Shown: positions 11,449 to 23,950, counted from the stretch's first letter. The stretch: 64,000 nucleotides of DNA from Hevea brasiliensis (GCF_030052815.1 NC_079495.1:54042773-54106772), one strand, 5' to 3'. Made by a program: numbers and translations. The notes: generated by a model from the letters alone, not told the origin.

Positions 11449-14400
11449 TGTAACACCCTCACTGTAGCAATTCTGCACATTCTACTATTCCAGTGACCGT
11501 GTCGGCCTGGACAGCTAGAACGTCTAGAAAAATATTTAGACTAGAGTGGGGAGTCATAAATAACTCAAATAAGTATAAGAAAAATTAAGGAAAAATTTTA
11601 GAAATAAAATACAATCAAGTTAAATGAGCCGGTACCCTAGCGATGGGTAACCTAGTGGAAAGTTGTGGTCTTCACAACTAGAAGCCCTAAACCCTGGAGA
11701 AAATTTATAAAATAATTTTTGGGACTCCAGAGAAGAGTCATTGAGGGTTCTATGGCATTATAATGCTAAGAAAATGCTAAGAAAAATTTTTCAATCGGTA
11801 CAGACGATTTTGGCTAAATAAGCCAAACGGAGGGCATTTTGGTCATTTCGCCTTCAGAGGTGATTTTTGGCCAACTTGTCCAGTTAAGTAAATAATTATT
11901 ATGATCTAAAATATGAATAAATATTGCTAAAAATTTAATTGAAAATGAGTAGAGAAAAGAAGAAAAAAAATGAAAGATATTAGGAATTATGACATCATAT
12001 GATGTCATTAAACACTCTCCACCCAATCACTATTTGACAAGAAAATTAAAAGGGATAAAAATGACATAAAAATGAGATAAAAGTGAAACAATTCCAGTAG
12101 CCTTCTTCTTCTTATTCCCGCACCAAAGAAAAAAAGAGAAAGAGAGAAGATAGAAACCTCCATTGGAGCACACTTCAAGCTTGTGTTCTACCTCCAAAAC
12201 CACCCCAAAAACCCTAGCTTCCCTTCAAAAAACTTCTCCTCACACCTAGAGCAAGACTTGGACAGCAAAAAGGAAGAGAAAAATTGGAGTTTTCAAGCCT
12301 TGGCAATTGGCTAAGTCAAGGTTAGTGCTATTTCTTCCATAAATCCATGAGTTTACCTTGTGTAGATTATGAATTGAGTGTTAGTTTTGGAAGAAAGAAA
12401 ATAAATTATGAAAGTATGAAAAACCTTTAATTTTGGCAGCCTAGGGTACTTTAGAGTTTCAATGATTCAAGTGAATTATAGTTGTGAATTGATGCAATTG
12501 AACATGAAATTGATGATTAGAACATTTGATAGCATGATGTTTGAGTAAATTGGAATTTTGGAGTTAAGGTTTGGAGCAAACCTAGGGTTTGCTTATGTGT
12601 TGGTGAATGGAAGTTCTAATGGTCAATTAGTGACCATTTGGCTGTGTATGATGAGGAAATGAAGTGAATTATGCCTTTGGAATTGAGGTTATGTATGCTG
12701 TCCAGTGTGCACTGCAGGTCAGGATGTGAGTCCAGCATGTTTGGGTATCTGTAACTTGAGTTGTGTAGGTTCAATTAGTACAAAGCCAATTGGACATGAA
12801 ACTAGACACATAATGGCACAACTTTGGTGAAGAAATCCTTCTCAGAAAACTAAATCAAGTTGACCTAAGAATTACCCTAATCCGGGTGACTAATATACTG
12901 TCCCTGGAAAATGACCAAATGAACACTGTTTGTTCAAATTGTCATAACTCAGCGTAGAAAAGTTTAATTGATCTGAAATTTTACCAGTAGAAAACTGAGA
13001 CATAGACCTACAACTTTCATGAAGAACATAAATCCAAATTCTGACCATAACCTAGTCAAATTGCCAACCAAACTTAGGTCACCAAATCTGGCAGAACCAA
13101 ATTGCCCAAAAATTCTGGGTACAGGTCACTCCCGCCAGTTATGGTAAAATGACCGTAGATTGAGCTACAAAACTCCAAATGGAGTGATTCAAAAAGGGAA
13201 TTAAAGAAGACACAATAAGGAACAACTTTGATGAAGAACCGTTAGCCCAGTTTCCACTGTAAAATTGTCCAATGGAACAGTAAATTTAGATAATTAAAAT
13301 TGAAAATTTAGAAATGCATCTAGGGAACTTTAAATTGCAATTGGAAATTAATACTAGCAAATGTAAAACTCAAAATGTGGGATCTTGGTGTAATTAGAAT
13401 TAACATATCCATTAAGTATAAAAAAGTCAACATTTTGGTTGACTAGTAAGGTAAATAGTAATCAAAATGAATAGATAGTTAGGGCTTATATGCCCATCAC
13501 AAATAGAATTCATAAAATGTTAGTAATTCAACTTGAAATATAAAAAATTTGTAATTACATAAGTAAATTTTTGAATGTATAAATGAGAAAGGAAAAATGT
13601 TTTGAATACAATGGTACATGTGAACTATTGTTTTGAATTTTGATCAATATGAATGACATAATAAATAAATAAATGAATCATATTAATGTATGAATGAGAC
13701 ATTAGTTCTCATTATTATAGAAAGGAAAAGTACTTTGAATACAATGGTATAAAAGGATAATTGATGTGAATTGTGATCATATAAATGATCAAATGAATGT
13801 ATAAATTATAATTGAAATTTATTATAAAATAATGAAGCCATAAAACACAATATATTAATATTTAATGATATTATGTGCCATTGTATTGCCTAGACATGTG
13901 TGTCAGATTGGATAGATTGGCATGCCAATAGGGTATTGTTTTAGCAGTACTGCGAAAAGCTTTATGGCTGTATTCATGGCTTTATACCCGTATTCATGGC
14001 TTTTATGCCAATTATATGTTATCATGGCTTTTAGCCATATTGATGTTATGATGGCTTTTTAGCCATATTGATTGCATACGTGGTTGACGTTTTGCATCCC
14101 ATGGTATGACGGCCCGAGGCAATCATGCAGATATCCAAAGGCCAACGACTGTTATCCATTTAGTCACCATCATAGGTTACTTGGGCATTTTAATTTATTA
14201 AAATAAGTTATGAATATTAGCAATTAAAAATACTAGAAAGTAAATAAATAAGAAGAAGTTTTGAAATAAATTAGATTAGCTCTAGAAATTTGTTCCTTAG
14301 AATGATTTGAAGTAAATTAAACTAGTTCTAAAAATTTTAAATATTACGAAATGATTGTAAATAACTTAGAAAGTATCAAGAAAGTGATAAAAAGGCTAGT

Positions 14401-15319
14401 AGAAGAATTATAACTTAAATAACATTACAAATGTGACTTTCATAAGAATATAAGTATAAATTTTAGATTTATTTGTACATTATATAAATGATTGTTGTAA
14501 ACTTATGAAAGAAGTGATTCTAGAGAGCAACATAAATGACGAAAGATATATTGTATGGAAAATTTCATATGAACCCAGTAAAATTCTTGAATATAGAAAA
14601 TATGCTCCAATTATTTTTACTTGTTATATTATTTCTTGTCATATTATTGCACCACTAAGCAGCAATGCTTAACACGATGGATTTATTTCCTTGCGCAGGT
14701 ACTGAAGTTAAAGCCCAGCGAATACTAAATAGAGATTTTGGAGTCTGATCTGCAGAGTGTTCAAGGCTGTCACCTCCTCAGCAATGCATGTAGATAGGGC
14801 TCATATAGATCATATTATGTATTTTGTACATTATAATTAGTTATTATTTGTAATGTAAACTATGAATTGTATGTTGAAATATAGATTTTGGAGCTGTAAA
14901 TAATTTGTAGATCTTGTAAATTATGAAATTATGTAATTATTTTGTAAATTATGTAAATTAAGGAAATTTGAAAATTTTGCATATGTAATTTGAAAATATT
15001 TGCATATGAGTTGAGTATGAATAGATTGGTACAAATGAGTATGTGAATTACAAGAATTGAATGTGAGATGAAAATGATGAGCATGAATGATATTTTTACT
15101 GTAAAATATTATTTAAAATTTCAAGCAAGTGAATAGTAAAATACGTCAACTGATAATAAAATAGGGGAAACTACGCTGGTTTCTCTGTAGAAAAATAATT
15201 GATATTAAAATAATGAGATCAAATTATTAAAGGAATAAAGTAAGATAAGATAGGGTGCTCCAGCATCGAATGTAGCACATTTCGCTCGGCTACACTGTAG
15301 TCAGGTGAGGGGTGTTACA
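11449..15319 (+). mobile_element. 5' LTR, family B
   Basis: It runs from TGTAACACCCTCACTG to TGTTACA, 3871 bp. The three-unit module is marked by ACAACTTT..TGAAGAA at 12818, 13010 and 13222 (intervals 192 and 212). Around 13950-14090 there is a cluster of ~20-bp phrases ATTCATGGCTTTATGCC and TTATCATGGCTTTTAGCC. Compared with the 3' LTR it lacks about 183 bp (17696-17878 there) at a junction with short homology AATGA/TGAATAGAT. The copy at 55257-59469 has this segment, so this LTR lost it. Confidence 0.85.
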
Positions 15320-15675
15320 TTTATTGGTATCAGAGCGCAGATTAGGCGTTTCTAGACCTAGATAGACTACATATCATGCATTGCATTCATAAGAGTCGAG
15401 GTGACAGTATTGTAGATCTGTATTTCCCATTTATTTTAGGTTAAGGGTATGGAATAAGAGAGTGAAGAGACAATGAGATAGCGAATGGAGGTGAGAAGGA
15501 GACTATATTTAAGATGAAAAAGGATGAGTACAGAACTGTTTGAGGATAGGATTGAGACTAAGGAGAAAGTGAATTATGATAACACGGAAAGGTGTAGAAG
15601 TAAGGAGGTAGCAATTCGTCGATTGCTTATGTCAGGTAAATTTCGAGGACGAAATTTTTGTTAGAGGGCAAGAAT
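15320..15675 (+). mobile_element. Minimal interior with primer-binding site
   Basis: The primer site TGGTATCAGAGC (15325-15336), complementary to plant initiator tRNA-Met, lies five bases after the LTR. A leader resembling that of the gag-bearing copy at 42085 follows (both contain CATGCATTGCAT and AAGAGTCGAGGTGACA). The rest is purine-rich with no usable frame. The end has AATTTCGAGGACGAAATTT (about 15638-15656) and a purine tract (15662-15674) directly before the 3' LTR. Every cis signal for replication is present, and nothing else. Confidence 0.85.
15325..15336 (+). promoter_or_regulatory. tRNA-iMet primer-binding site
   Basis: A perfect TGGTATCAGAGC five bases after the LTR end. It is the minus-strand priming site for reverse transcription in this clade. 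Confidence 0.9.
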
Positions 15676-18600
15676 TGTAACACTCTCACTGTAGCAATTC
15701 CGCACATTCTGCTGTTTCGGTGACCGTGTCGGTCTGGACAACTACAACGTTTGGAAAAATATTTAGACTAGAGTGAGGAGTCATAAATAACTCAAATAAG
15801 TATAATAAAAATTAAGGAAAAATTTTAGAAATAAAATACAACCAAGTTAAATGAGCCGATACCCTAGAGATGGGTAACCTAGTGGGAAGTTGCGGTCTTC
15901 GCAACTAGAAGCCCTAAACCCTGGAGAAAATTCATAAAATAATTTTTGAGATTCCAGAGAAGAGTCATTGAGGGTTCTATGGCATTAGAATGCCAAGAAA
16001 ATGCTTAGAAAAATTTTTCAATCGGTACAGACGATTTTAGCTAAATAAGCCAAACGAAGGGCATTTTGGTCATTTCACCTTCAGAGGTGATTTTTGGCTA
16101 ACTTGTCCACTTAAGTAAATAATTATTATGATCTAAAATATGAATAAATATTGCTAAAAATTTAATTGAAAATGAGTAGAGAAAAGAAGAAAAAAAATGA
16201 AAGAAATTAGGAATTATAACATCGTATGATGTCATTAAACACTCTCCACCCAATCACTATTTGACAAGCAAATTAAAAGGGATAAAAATGATATAAAAAT
16301 GAGATAAAAATGAAAAAATTCTGGTAGCCTTCTTCTTCTTATTCCCACACCAAAGAAAAAAGAGAAAGAGAGAAGAGAGAAACCTCCATTGGAGCACACT
16401 TCAAGCTTGTGTTCTACCCCAAAAACCACCTCAAAACCCTAGCTTCCCTTCACAAAAACTTCTCCTCACACCTAGAGCAAGACTTGGACAGCAAAAAGGA
16501 AGAGAAAAATTGGAGTTTTCAAGCCTTGGCAATTGGCTAAGTCAAGGTTAGTGCTATTTCTTCCATAAATCCATGAGTTTACCTTGTGTAGATTATGAAT
16601 TGAGTGTTAGTTTTGGAAGAAAGAAAATAAATTATGAAAGTATGAAAAACCTTTAATTTTGGCAGCCTAGGGTACTTTAGAGTTTCAATGATTCAAGTGA
16701 ATTATAGTTGTGAATTGATGCAATTGAACATGAAATTGATGATTAAAACATTTGATAGCATAATGTTTGAGTAAATTGGAATTTTGGAGTTAAGGTTTGG
16801 AGCAAACCTAGGGTTTGCTTATGTGTTGGTGAATGGAAGTTCTAATGGTCAATTAGTGACCATTTGGCTGTGTATGATGAGGAAATGAAGTGAATTATGC
16901 CTTTGGAATTGAGGTTATGTATGCTGTCCAGTGTGCACTGCAGGTCAGGATGTGAGTCCAGCATGTTTAGGCAGCTGTAACTTGAGTTGTGTAGGTTCAA
17001 TTGGTGCAAAGCCAACTGGAAATGAAACTAGACACATAATGGCACAACTTTAGTGAAAAAACCCTGCCCAGAAAACCAAACCAAGTTGACCTAAAAATTA
17101 CTCTAATCTGGGTGACCAACATGATGTCCTTGAAAAATGACCAAATAAATAGTATTTATTCAAATGGTCATAACTCAGTGTAGAAAAGTTTAATTGATCT
17201 GAAATTTTACCAGTAAAAAGATAAGATATAGCCTAACAACTTTCATGGAGAACATAAATCCAAATTCTGACCATAACCTAGTCAAATTACTAACCAAACT
17301 TAAGTCACCAAATCTGGCAGAACCAAATTGCCCAGAAATTCTGGGTACAGATCACTCCGGCCAGTTATGGTAAAATGACCATAACTTGAGCTACAAAACT
17401 CCAAATGGAGTGATTCAAAAAGGGAATTAAATAAGACACAATAAGGAACAACTTTGATGAAGAAAAGTTAGCCCAGTTTCCAATGTAAAATTGTCCAATA
17501 TAATAGTAAACTTAGGTAATCAAAACTGAAAATTTAGAAATGCATCTAGGGACTTTAAATTGCAATTGGCAATTAATACTAGCAAATGTAAAACTCAAAA
17601 TGTGGGAGCTTAGTGTAATTAGAATTAATATATCCAATAAGTATGAAAAAGTCAACATTTTGGTTGACTAGTAAGGTGAATAGTAATCAAAATGATTAGC
17701 AAACTAAGATGAAGACCTATAACCAATTCTAAGCTTCAATGCTTAGAATTGTATGACAAATGTGGACTATGCATTATAGTCAAAATTGTTAAAGAGAAAT
17801 TAAGGCTATAAATTTGAAATCCATGAAATGTTTATGGATTGCTTGAAACATGAAAAGTAAGTCACCTAATTGATGTGAATAGATAGTTAGGGCTTATATG
17901 CCCATCACAAATAGAATTCATAAAATGTTAGTAATTCAACTTGAAATATAAAATTTGTAATTACATAAGTAGATTTTTGAATGTATAAATGAGAAAGGAA
18001 AAATGTTTTGAATACAATGGTACATGTGAACCATTGTTTTGAATTGTGATCAATATGAATGACGTAATGAATAAATAAATAAATCATATTAATGTATTAA
18101 TGAGACATTATTTCTCATTATTATAGAAAGGAAAAGTACTTTGAATACAATGGTATAAAAGGATAATTGATGTGAATTGTGATCATATAAATGATCAAAT
18201 GAATGTATAAATTATAATTAAAATTTATTATGAAATAATGAAGCCATAAAACACAATATATTAATATTTAATGATATTATGTGCCCTTGTATTGCCTAGA
18301 CATGTGTGTCAGATTGGATAGATTGGCATGCCAATAGGGTATTATTTTAGCAGTACTTCGAAAGGCTTTATGCCTGTATTCATGGCTTTATGCCCGTATT
18401 CATGGCTTTTATTCCAATTATATGTTATCATGGCTTTTAGCCATATTGATGTTATGATGGCTTTTTAGCCATATTGATTGCATACGTGGTTGACGTACTG
18501 CGTCCCATGGTGTGACGGCCCGAGGCACCGCGTTGTCCAGTGCTAACGACCTGTTATCCAGTTTAGTCAGCCTATCATAGGTTACTTGGGCAGTTTAATT

Positions 18601-20042
18601 TATTAAAATAAGTTATGAATATTAGCAATTAAAAATGCTAGAAAGTAAATAAATGAGAAGAAGTTCTGAAATAAATTAGATTAGCTCTAAAAATTTGTTC
18701 CTTAGAATGATTTTAAGTAAATTAAACTAGTTTTAGAAATTTTAAATATTACGAAATGATTGTAAACAACTTAGAAAGTATCAAGGAAGTGATAAAAAGG
18801 CTAGTAGAAGAATTATAACTTAAATAACATTACAAATGTGACTTTCATAAGAATATAAGTATAAATTTTAGATTTATTTGTACATTATATAAATGATTAT
18901 TGTAAACTTATGAAAGAAGTGATTCTAGAGAGCAATATAAATGACGAAAGATATATTGTATGGAAAATTTCATATGAACCCAGTAAAATTTTTGAATATA
19001 GAAAATATGCTCCAATTATTTTTACTTGTTATATTATTTCTTACCATATTATTACACCACTAAGCAGCAATGCTTAGCGCGATGGATTTGTTTCCTCACG
19101 CAGGTACTGAAGTTAAAGCCCAGCGAATACTAAACAGAGATTTTGGAGTATGATCTGCAGAGTGTTCAAGATTGTCACTTCCTCAGCAATGCATATAGAT
19201 AGGGCCCATATACATTATATTATGTATTTTGTACATTATAATTAGTTATTATTTGTACGGTAAACTATGAATTGTATGTTGAAATATAGATTTTGGAGCT
19301 GTAAATAATTTGTAGATCATGTAAATTATGAAATTATGTAATTATTTTGTAAATTATGTAAATTAAGGAAATTTGAAAATTTTGCTTATGTAATTTGAAA
19401 ATATTTACATATGAATTGAGTATGAATAGATTGGTACAAATGAGTATGTGAATTACAAGAATTGAATGTGAGATGAATATGATGAGCATGAATGATATTT
19501 TTATTATAAAATATTATTTAAAATTTCAAGCAGGTAAATAGTGAAATACGTCAACTGATAATAAAATAGGGAAAACTACGCTATGAATTGTATGTTGAAA
19601 TATAGATTTTGGAGCTGTAAATAATTTGTAGATCATGTAAATTATGAAATTATGTAATTATTTTGTAAATTATGTAAATTAAGGAAATTTGAAAATTTTG
19701 CTTATGTAATTTGAAAATATTTACATATGAATTGAGTATGAATAGATTGGTACAAATGAGTATGTGAATTACAAAAATTGAATGTGAGATGAATATGATG
19801 AGCATGAATGATATTTTTATTGTAAAATATTATTTAAAATTTCAAGCAGGTGAATAGTGAAATACGTCAACTGGTAATAAAATAGGGAAAACTACGCTAG
19901 TTTCTCCGTAGAAAAATAATTGATATTAAAATATAACGAGATCAAATTATTAAAGGAATAAAGTAAGATAAGATAGGGCGCTCCGGCACTGAATGTAGCA
20001 TATTTCGCTCAGCTATACTGTAGTCAGGTGAGGGGTGTTACA
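15676..20042 (+). mobile_element. 3' LTR, family B
   Basis: It runs from TGTAACACTCTC to TGTTACA, 4367 bp, about 500 bp longer than its partner. The difference is a 316-bp tandem duplication (19265-19896) plus ~183 bp deleted from the 5' LTR. Elsewhere the two agree closely apart from scattered, mostly transition, differences that are denser in the CG-bearing first 100 bp. The module is marked by ACAACTTT-like phrases near 17045, 17238 and 17450. Confidence 0.85.
19265..19896 (+). repeat. 316-bp tandem duplication in the 3' LTR
   Basis: The phrase CTATGAATTGTATGTTGAAA starts at 19265 and again at 19581. The two copies run on with very few differences (for example ACAAGAATT versus ACAAAAATT). 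The 5' LTR has one copy, so the duplication arose after insertion or during the last replication cycle. Confidence 0.9.
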
Positions 20043-20389
20043 CATAAGATTAGAATTTGAATATCGATAACCTCATGTTCTTTGCTATGAGATTTACAGG
20101 AAATGATCGATAGCAAAAAAAAAACAAAAAACAAAAAAAAACTAGGGGTGAAAACTCGAAAGGGCGCTCCTAGTAAAATATACAGATGAGAAAGTGGAAA
20201 TCCGCAAGGGTGCTTTTCACAAAATAAGAAAAGAATAGAGAACAGAAAGGGCATCCTAGAAGTGAGTAAGAGAAGGAAAGGTGTAGGTCAAGTCTTGGGA
20301 CTTGTCCTCCATTAATCATTTGTCTTCAGATCTTATTAAGTACACTTCGATACGGAAGAACTTCTTGTAACAGGTTAGCCTTGCTTTTT
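20043..20389 (+). mobile_element. Tat 3' tail resumed: hairpin-like repeats
   Basis: The sequence continues the Tat tail interrupted at 11448. An A-rich run (20116-20142) precedes a second cluster of hairpin-like units, again on the GTGAAAACTCGAAAGGGCGC theme with arms CTAGG/CCTAG, then GTGGAAATCCGCAAGG-like and CAGAAAGGGCATCC-like variants, to about 20270. From there to 20389 I see no repeat or frame of note. Confidence 0.65.
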
Positions 20390-21240
20390 CAGCATTATTT
20401 TTCAGCATTTTAATTTCTTGTCATCAACCTCTGGTTCCTTGATCCAAGTTGATTTTAATTTCTAGCATTTTATTTTCCTACTATCAACCTCTGGTTCCCT
20501 GATCCAAGTTGATTTTAATTTCTAGCATTTCAATTTCCTGTCATCAACCTCTGGTTCCCTGATCCAAGTTGATTTTGATTTCCAGCTTTTCAATTTCCTA
20601 TCATCAACCTCTGATTCCTTGATCCAAGTTGATTTTAATTTCTAGCATTTTATTTTTCTGCTATTAACCTTTGGTTCCTTGATCCAAGTTGATTTTATTT
20701 TCTAGCACTTTAATTTCCTGTCATCAACCTCTGGTTCCTTAATCCAAGTTGATTTTAATTTCTAGCATTTTATTTTCCTGCTATCAACCTCTGGTTTCTT
20801 GATCCAAATTGATTTTAATTTCTAGCACTTTTATCAACCTCTAGTTCCTTGATCCAAGTTGATATTAAGTTTTAGCATTTTAATTTCCTTCTATCAACCT
20901 CTGGTTCCTTGATCCAAGTTGATTTTGATTTCCAGCTTTTCAATTTCCTGTCATCAACCTCTGATTCCTTGATCCAAGTTGATTTTAAGTTTTAGCATTT
21001 TAATTTCTTACTATCAACCTCTGGTTCCTTGATCTAAGTTGATTTTAATTTTCAACATTTTAATTTCCTATCATCAACCTCTGGTTCCTTGATCTAAGTT
21101 GATTTTAATTTTCCTATCATCAACCTCTGGTTCCTTAATCCAAGTTGATTTTTAATTTCCCGCTTTTTAATTTCCTACCCTCAACCTTTGGTTCCTAGAT
21201 CCAAGATTGATTTTGATTCTTGGCATTCTAATTTTCCATA
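20390..21240 (+). repeat. 60-bp minisatellite, ~14 units, in the Tat 3' untranslated region
   Basis: Units on the theme ATCAACCTCTGGTTCCTTGA then TCCAAGTTGATTTTAATTTC repeat at exactly 60 bp for about seven units from 20401, then with small deletions (near 20830 and 21110) to 21240. Each unit contains ATCAAC and GTTGAT arms 19 bp apart, so a short stem could form. Plant Tat elements are known to carry fast-changing tandem repeats between pol and the 3' LTR, and this position matches. Confidence 0.9.
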
Positions 21241-21321
21241 CTCCGACCACCCAAAATATGGGTCTGAATCTTTACATAATTCCTATACAGAAAATTTTAT
21301 TCCCTTCAATAAAAATTATGT

Positions 21322-21334
21322 AAAGAGGGGCAGC
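21322..21334 (+). other. Tat polypurine tract
   Basis: AAAGAGGGGCAGC ends directly at TGTCAACACC, the usual opening of Tat LTRs, and defines the 3' LTR start at 21335. Confidence 0.7.
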
Positions 21335-21918
21335 TGTCAACACCATGTTTTGGCCAATCGCCGAAGTCAAGGGACTTTAAAATCGACTCCTAGCTGACGT
21401 CCTTCGATCACAAATGACTTTTCCGAACACATCGATTGATCGATCATGAAATAAACCGATCCCACACTTAGTTAATTATTTTCCGATCTCTTATCAGAGG
21501 GGTTTGAATCAATGACGGGTCTCCGGTTCATCCAGTCTCGCCTCTGATCTCTCTTTACGAATATTGTGGAATGTCATTTAGCTAATGCTAGAATCGGGTT
21601 CCTCACTTATGTGTCCCAGATATTTCTTAAAATAAAGTTAAAGGTTTTTGTCCGGTCTACTGATGATCCCGATCTTAAGAATTCAAATTAAGTCTTTCCA
21701 ATGTTCTAAAGATTTACCCGGTGTTTGGTCATGGCTAAGTCTCGTCTCAGGCTTATAATGTTTTCCGATCTCTTATACTTAGGTTAATGGTGGCTTTCAG
21801 GTTTGATATCCAATACGTCTAAACAATTAAGTACTCATACAATTTGCACGCTTTCCGATCTCATCAAGAATTTGAATAGAAAAAGGACTTCAATTCATTT
21901 CAAAATAAAATTTACAAG

Positions 21919-23770
21919 TCATTCAGCTGAAGGATCTCCCCCAGCCTGTTCCCCAGATACATTGTCAATTCTCTCATCCCTTCCCTCTCTCTCGGGCTCC
22001 TCCTCGCTCTCCTCATCATCTCTAGGAGAAAGATCCACCATCCAGAAGAAGTCTTCCCCAGGATAACGCCTTTCGAGCTCGGCCAGCAGATCGCCATGTG
22101 CATTCGCATAGGTGCCAGCTTCCCTCATCACAACCTCTTCTTCTTTCACTCTGATCTCTTCGATAAGGCGAGTGACATCGGCAGTTCGGAGGGTCCCAGC
22201 TTCTTCTAATTCCCGCTCCAGTTCGGATATCTTATCCTTATAGGATTTCATCCGACCCTTAATCTCAGTGATATAGTCCTGGGCGGACGAAAGTTGGGCT
22301 TGGGCGGAAGCAGTGTCCTGGACCAGCTTCAGAATTTTCTACCTTAGGAGATAAGCCTTTTCCTTGATTATGTGTTGGTTCACTAGGCTTTCTACGCTCA
22401 AGCTCATCATCTAAGCTAAGAGATTATCAAGGCTATCCGGGGTCAGCCTGTTTCGGTCATCCTGGAGGCATATGGTGGCACCTAGAACTTTGGCCAAGCT
22501 CGAATTCCCCCGAACTGATCGGTTCTTCTCTAGAGAGAGAATGAGGACCTGGGTACCACGGGAAAGGGTCCTTACAGCAGGTTGAGAAGATCCTCCCTCA
22601 GCACTTGAGGGAACAGGCGGAGGTGGCAGTTCTTCCTATCGAGGAGGGGAAGGAGCGATCTCCACCTCTGGGAGCGGTTGTTCCGAAGGATGGGACGAAG
22701 AGCCCGGCACTTCTCCTGAATCTCGCCTTGGCATCTAGGATGCTGTGGCAATCTTCATTTCTCGTACCATCTGGGAAACCTCTCTTTTTCACTTGCGGCT
22801 CTCCTTTATGCCTTTGCCTCCAGCCATTCCTGCATGGAAAAAATAGTTAGTGAGATCACCTAAGTCAGGAGGCTAAAGATTTAGGTTATACCGATCCCTG
22901 GTCCGAGGTCAAAGAGCTGCAATAGTCCTCATTGGCAATCATCTGCATCAGCCACCACCTCAATTCGGCCATTACAACATATGGGCAAGAATACTTATGG
23001 GTGGCTGCCTGCTCCTTCAATTCCTTTACCATGGCCTCCTAGTCTCTATTCAAAGTAATCTTTTTTGCAGCCGAGGGGACCAGGTACTGCTAACTGCATG
23101 GAAAACCCTTGAAGCCATTCAAAATCTTGCTCCTCAATATAAAGAACTAGTTCTTCCAGTTCTTCAGCGAAGGGGGGAGGTCGGTAAAAAGCCCACAGTG
23201 CGGCTTGGCTTGGAAGAACCAGTACTTGTCGTCCTTTCGGTGAGTAAGCCTATGCAACTCAGCAAAAACCTTTACTGTAGGCTCGAGATTTTTGGCTCGG
23301 CATAACCCTCTAAAAGCCACCAGGATTCGCCATGAATTAGGGTGCACTTAGGCTATGCTTACATGATGGAGCTTCAGAACGGCCTTAAAGAAATTGTCCA
23401 AGGGAAACCGAAGTCCGGCCTTTAATTGTTCCTCATACACCATGATCACATCATTTTCTTCAAAGAAATGATCAGTTCGGAGATCGCTATGGCATTGTAT
23501 AAGCTCAAAAGAGTCGGTTTGGAGGTTATACTCTTGAGTAATAGACCGCAGGTCGATTTCTTTAAGGACCGATGGCAATTCATCCAGGGGGAGATTTTCT
23601 TTCCCCAAAGTAGATGCCTGTTTGGATTGAGCCACCCGACCATGAGTTGGGACGGAGGTTGCAGAATGTTCAAGTCGTCCACTTGGCCTAATTACCTCAA
23701 CTTCATCCGATGTCCATGAGATGTGAACGGAAGGTGAGCTAGCAGCTCTCTGATCCTCGGCGTCGCTCAT
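21919..23770 (-). pseudogene. Antisense additional ORF of the Tat element (Transposase_28-like plus coiled coil), spliced, broken
   Basis: The ATG at 23770 opens MSDAEDQRAASSP. Exon 1 runs to about 22900 and holds a domain I recognise as resembling Pfam Transposase_28 ('putative gypsy type transposon'): LKAGLRFPLDNFFKAVL, HPNSWRILVAFRGLC, DKYWFFQAK and LPPSLKNWKN. In-frame stops at 23348-23350, 23147-23149 and two more before 23040 break it. A GT (CGGTATAACC, near 22890) to AG (CCATGCAG, near 22830) intron is likely. Exon 2 is disrupted by frame changes but ends in an open 110-codon stretch (22251-21919) rich in E, K and R, beginning MKSYKDKISELERELEEAG, a probable coiled coil with an acidic tail. 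Such antisense ORFs are known in Tat elements; their function is unknown. Confidence 0.75.
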
Positions 23771-23925
23771 TTTTAAGAAAACAAAAGAAGTTTAACTAAG
23801 AAAAAAATCAAAATCCTTACCGAAATGTGATCGGTGCCGGAAATACTTGAAGAAACCAGAGAATGCTGAGATTGCTAGCAAAGTTCTGAAAGTGACACAA
23901 GGGAGCAACTGATTGACCCTCCCCC

Positions 23926-23950
23926 TATTTATACCCGTCTGAGCATTTAA
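23926..23950 (-). promoter_or_regulatory. Antisense promoter 1: TATAAATA with an upstream TAAATGCTCA box
   Basis: On the minus strand GGGTATAAATAG occupies 23937-23926, about 155 bp upstream of the ATG at 23770. Six bases further upstream is TAAATGCTCA (23950-23941), which forms half of a near-palindrome GAGCATTTAATGCTC. The same 10-mer precedes the second antisense TATA box. Confidence 0.65.

Larger units (their letters stand above)
11449..20042 (+). mobile_element. Complete non-autonomous chromovirus, giant LTRs and a 356-bp interior
   Basis: The two LTRs (11449-15319 and 15676-20042) flank only 356 bp that contain a primer site, a leader and a purine-rich end but no gag or pol. The flanks are CATAG (11444-11448) on the left and CATAA (20043-20047) on the right, a 5-bp target duplication with one change. 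The Tat 3' tail continues on both sides. So it moved as a unit, and proteins must have come from another element. Organisation fits the LARD/TRIM concept in that it lacks genes, but here the LTRs, not the interior, hold nearly all the length (8.2 of 8.6 kb). Confidence 0.85.

Noticed and set aside
15325..15336. Possible tRNA gene near the TGGTATCAGAGC site
   Set aside because: It is only the primer-site complement of the tRNA 3' end; no cloverleaf surrounds it.
20390..21240. CRISPR-like array (60-bp repeats)
   Set aside because: These are contiguous tandem units without variable spacers, in a Tat 3' tail.
21803..22066. Plus-strand frame rich in serine and proline in the Tat LTR
   Set aside because: It is the complement of the charged coiled-coil exon of the antisense gene; the minus-strand reading has the coherent composition.
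22605..23719. Plus-strand frames opposite the antisense gene
   Set aside because: They are shadows of the minus-strand Transposase_28-like reading and have no motif of their own.
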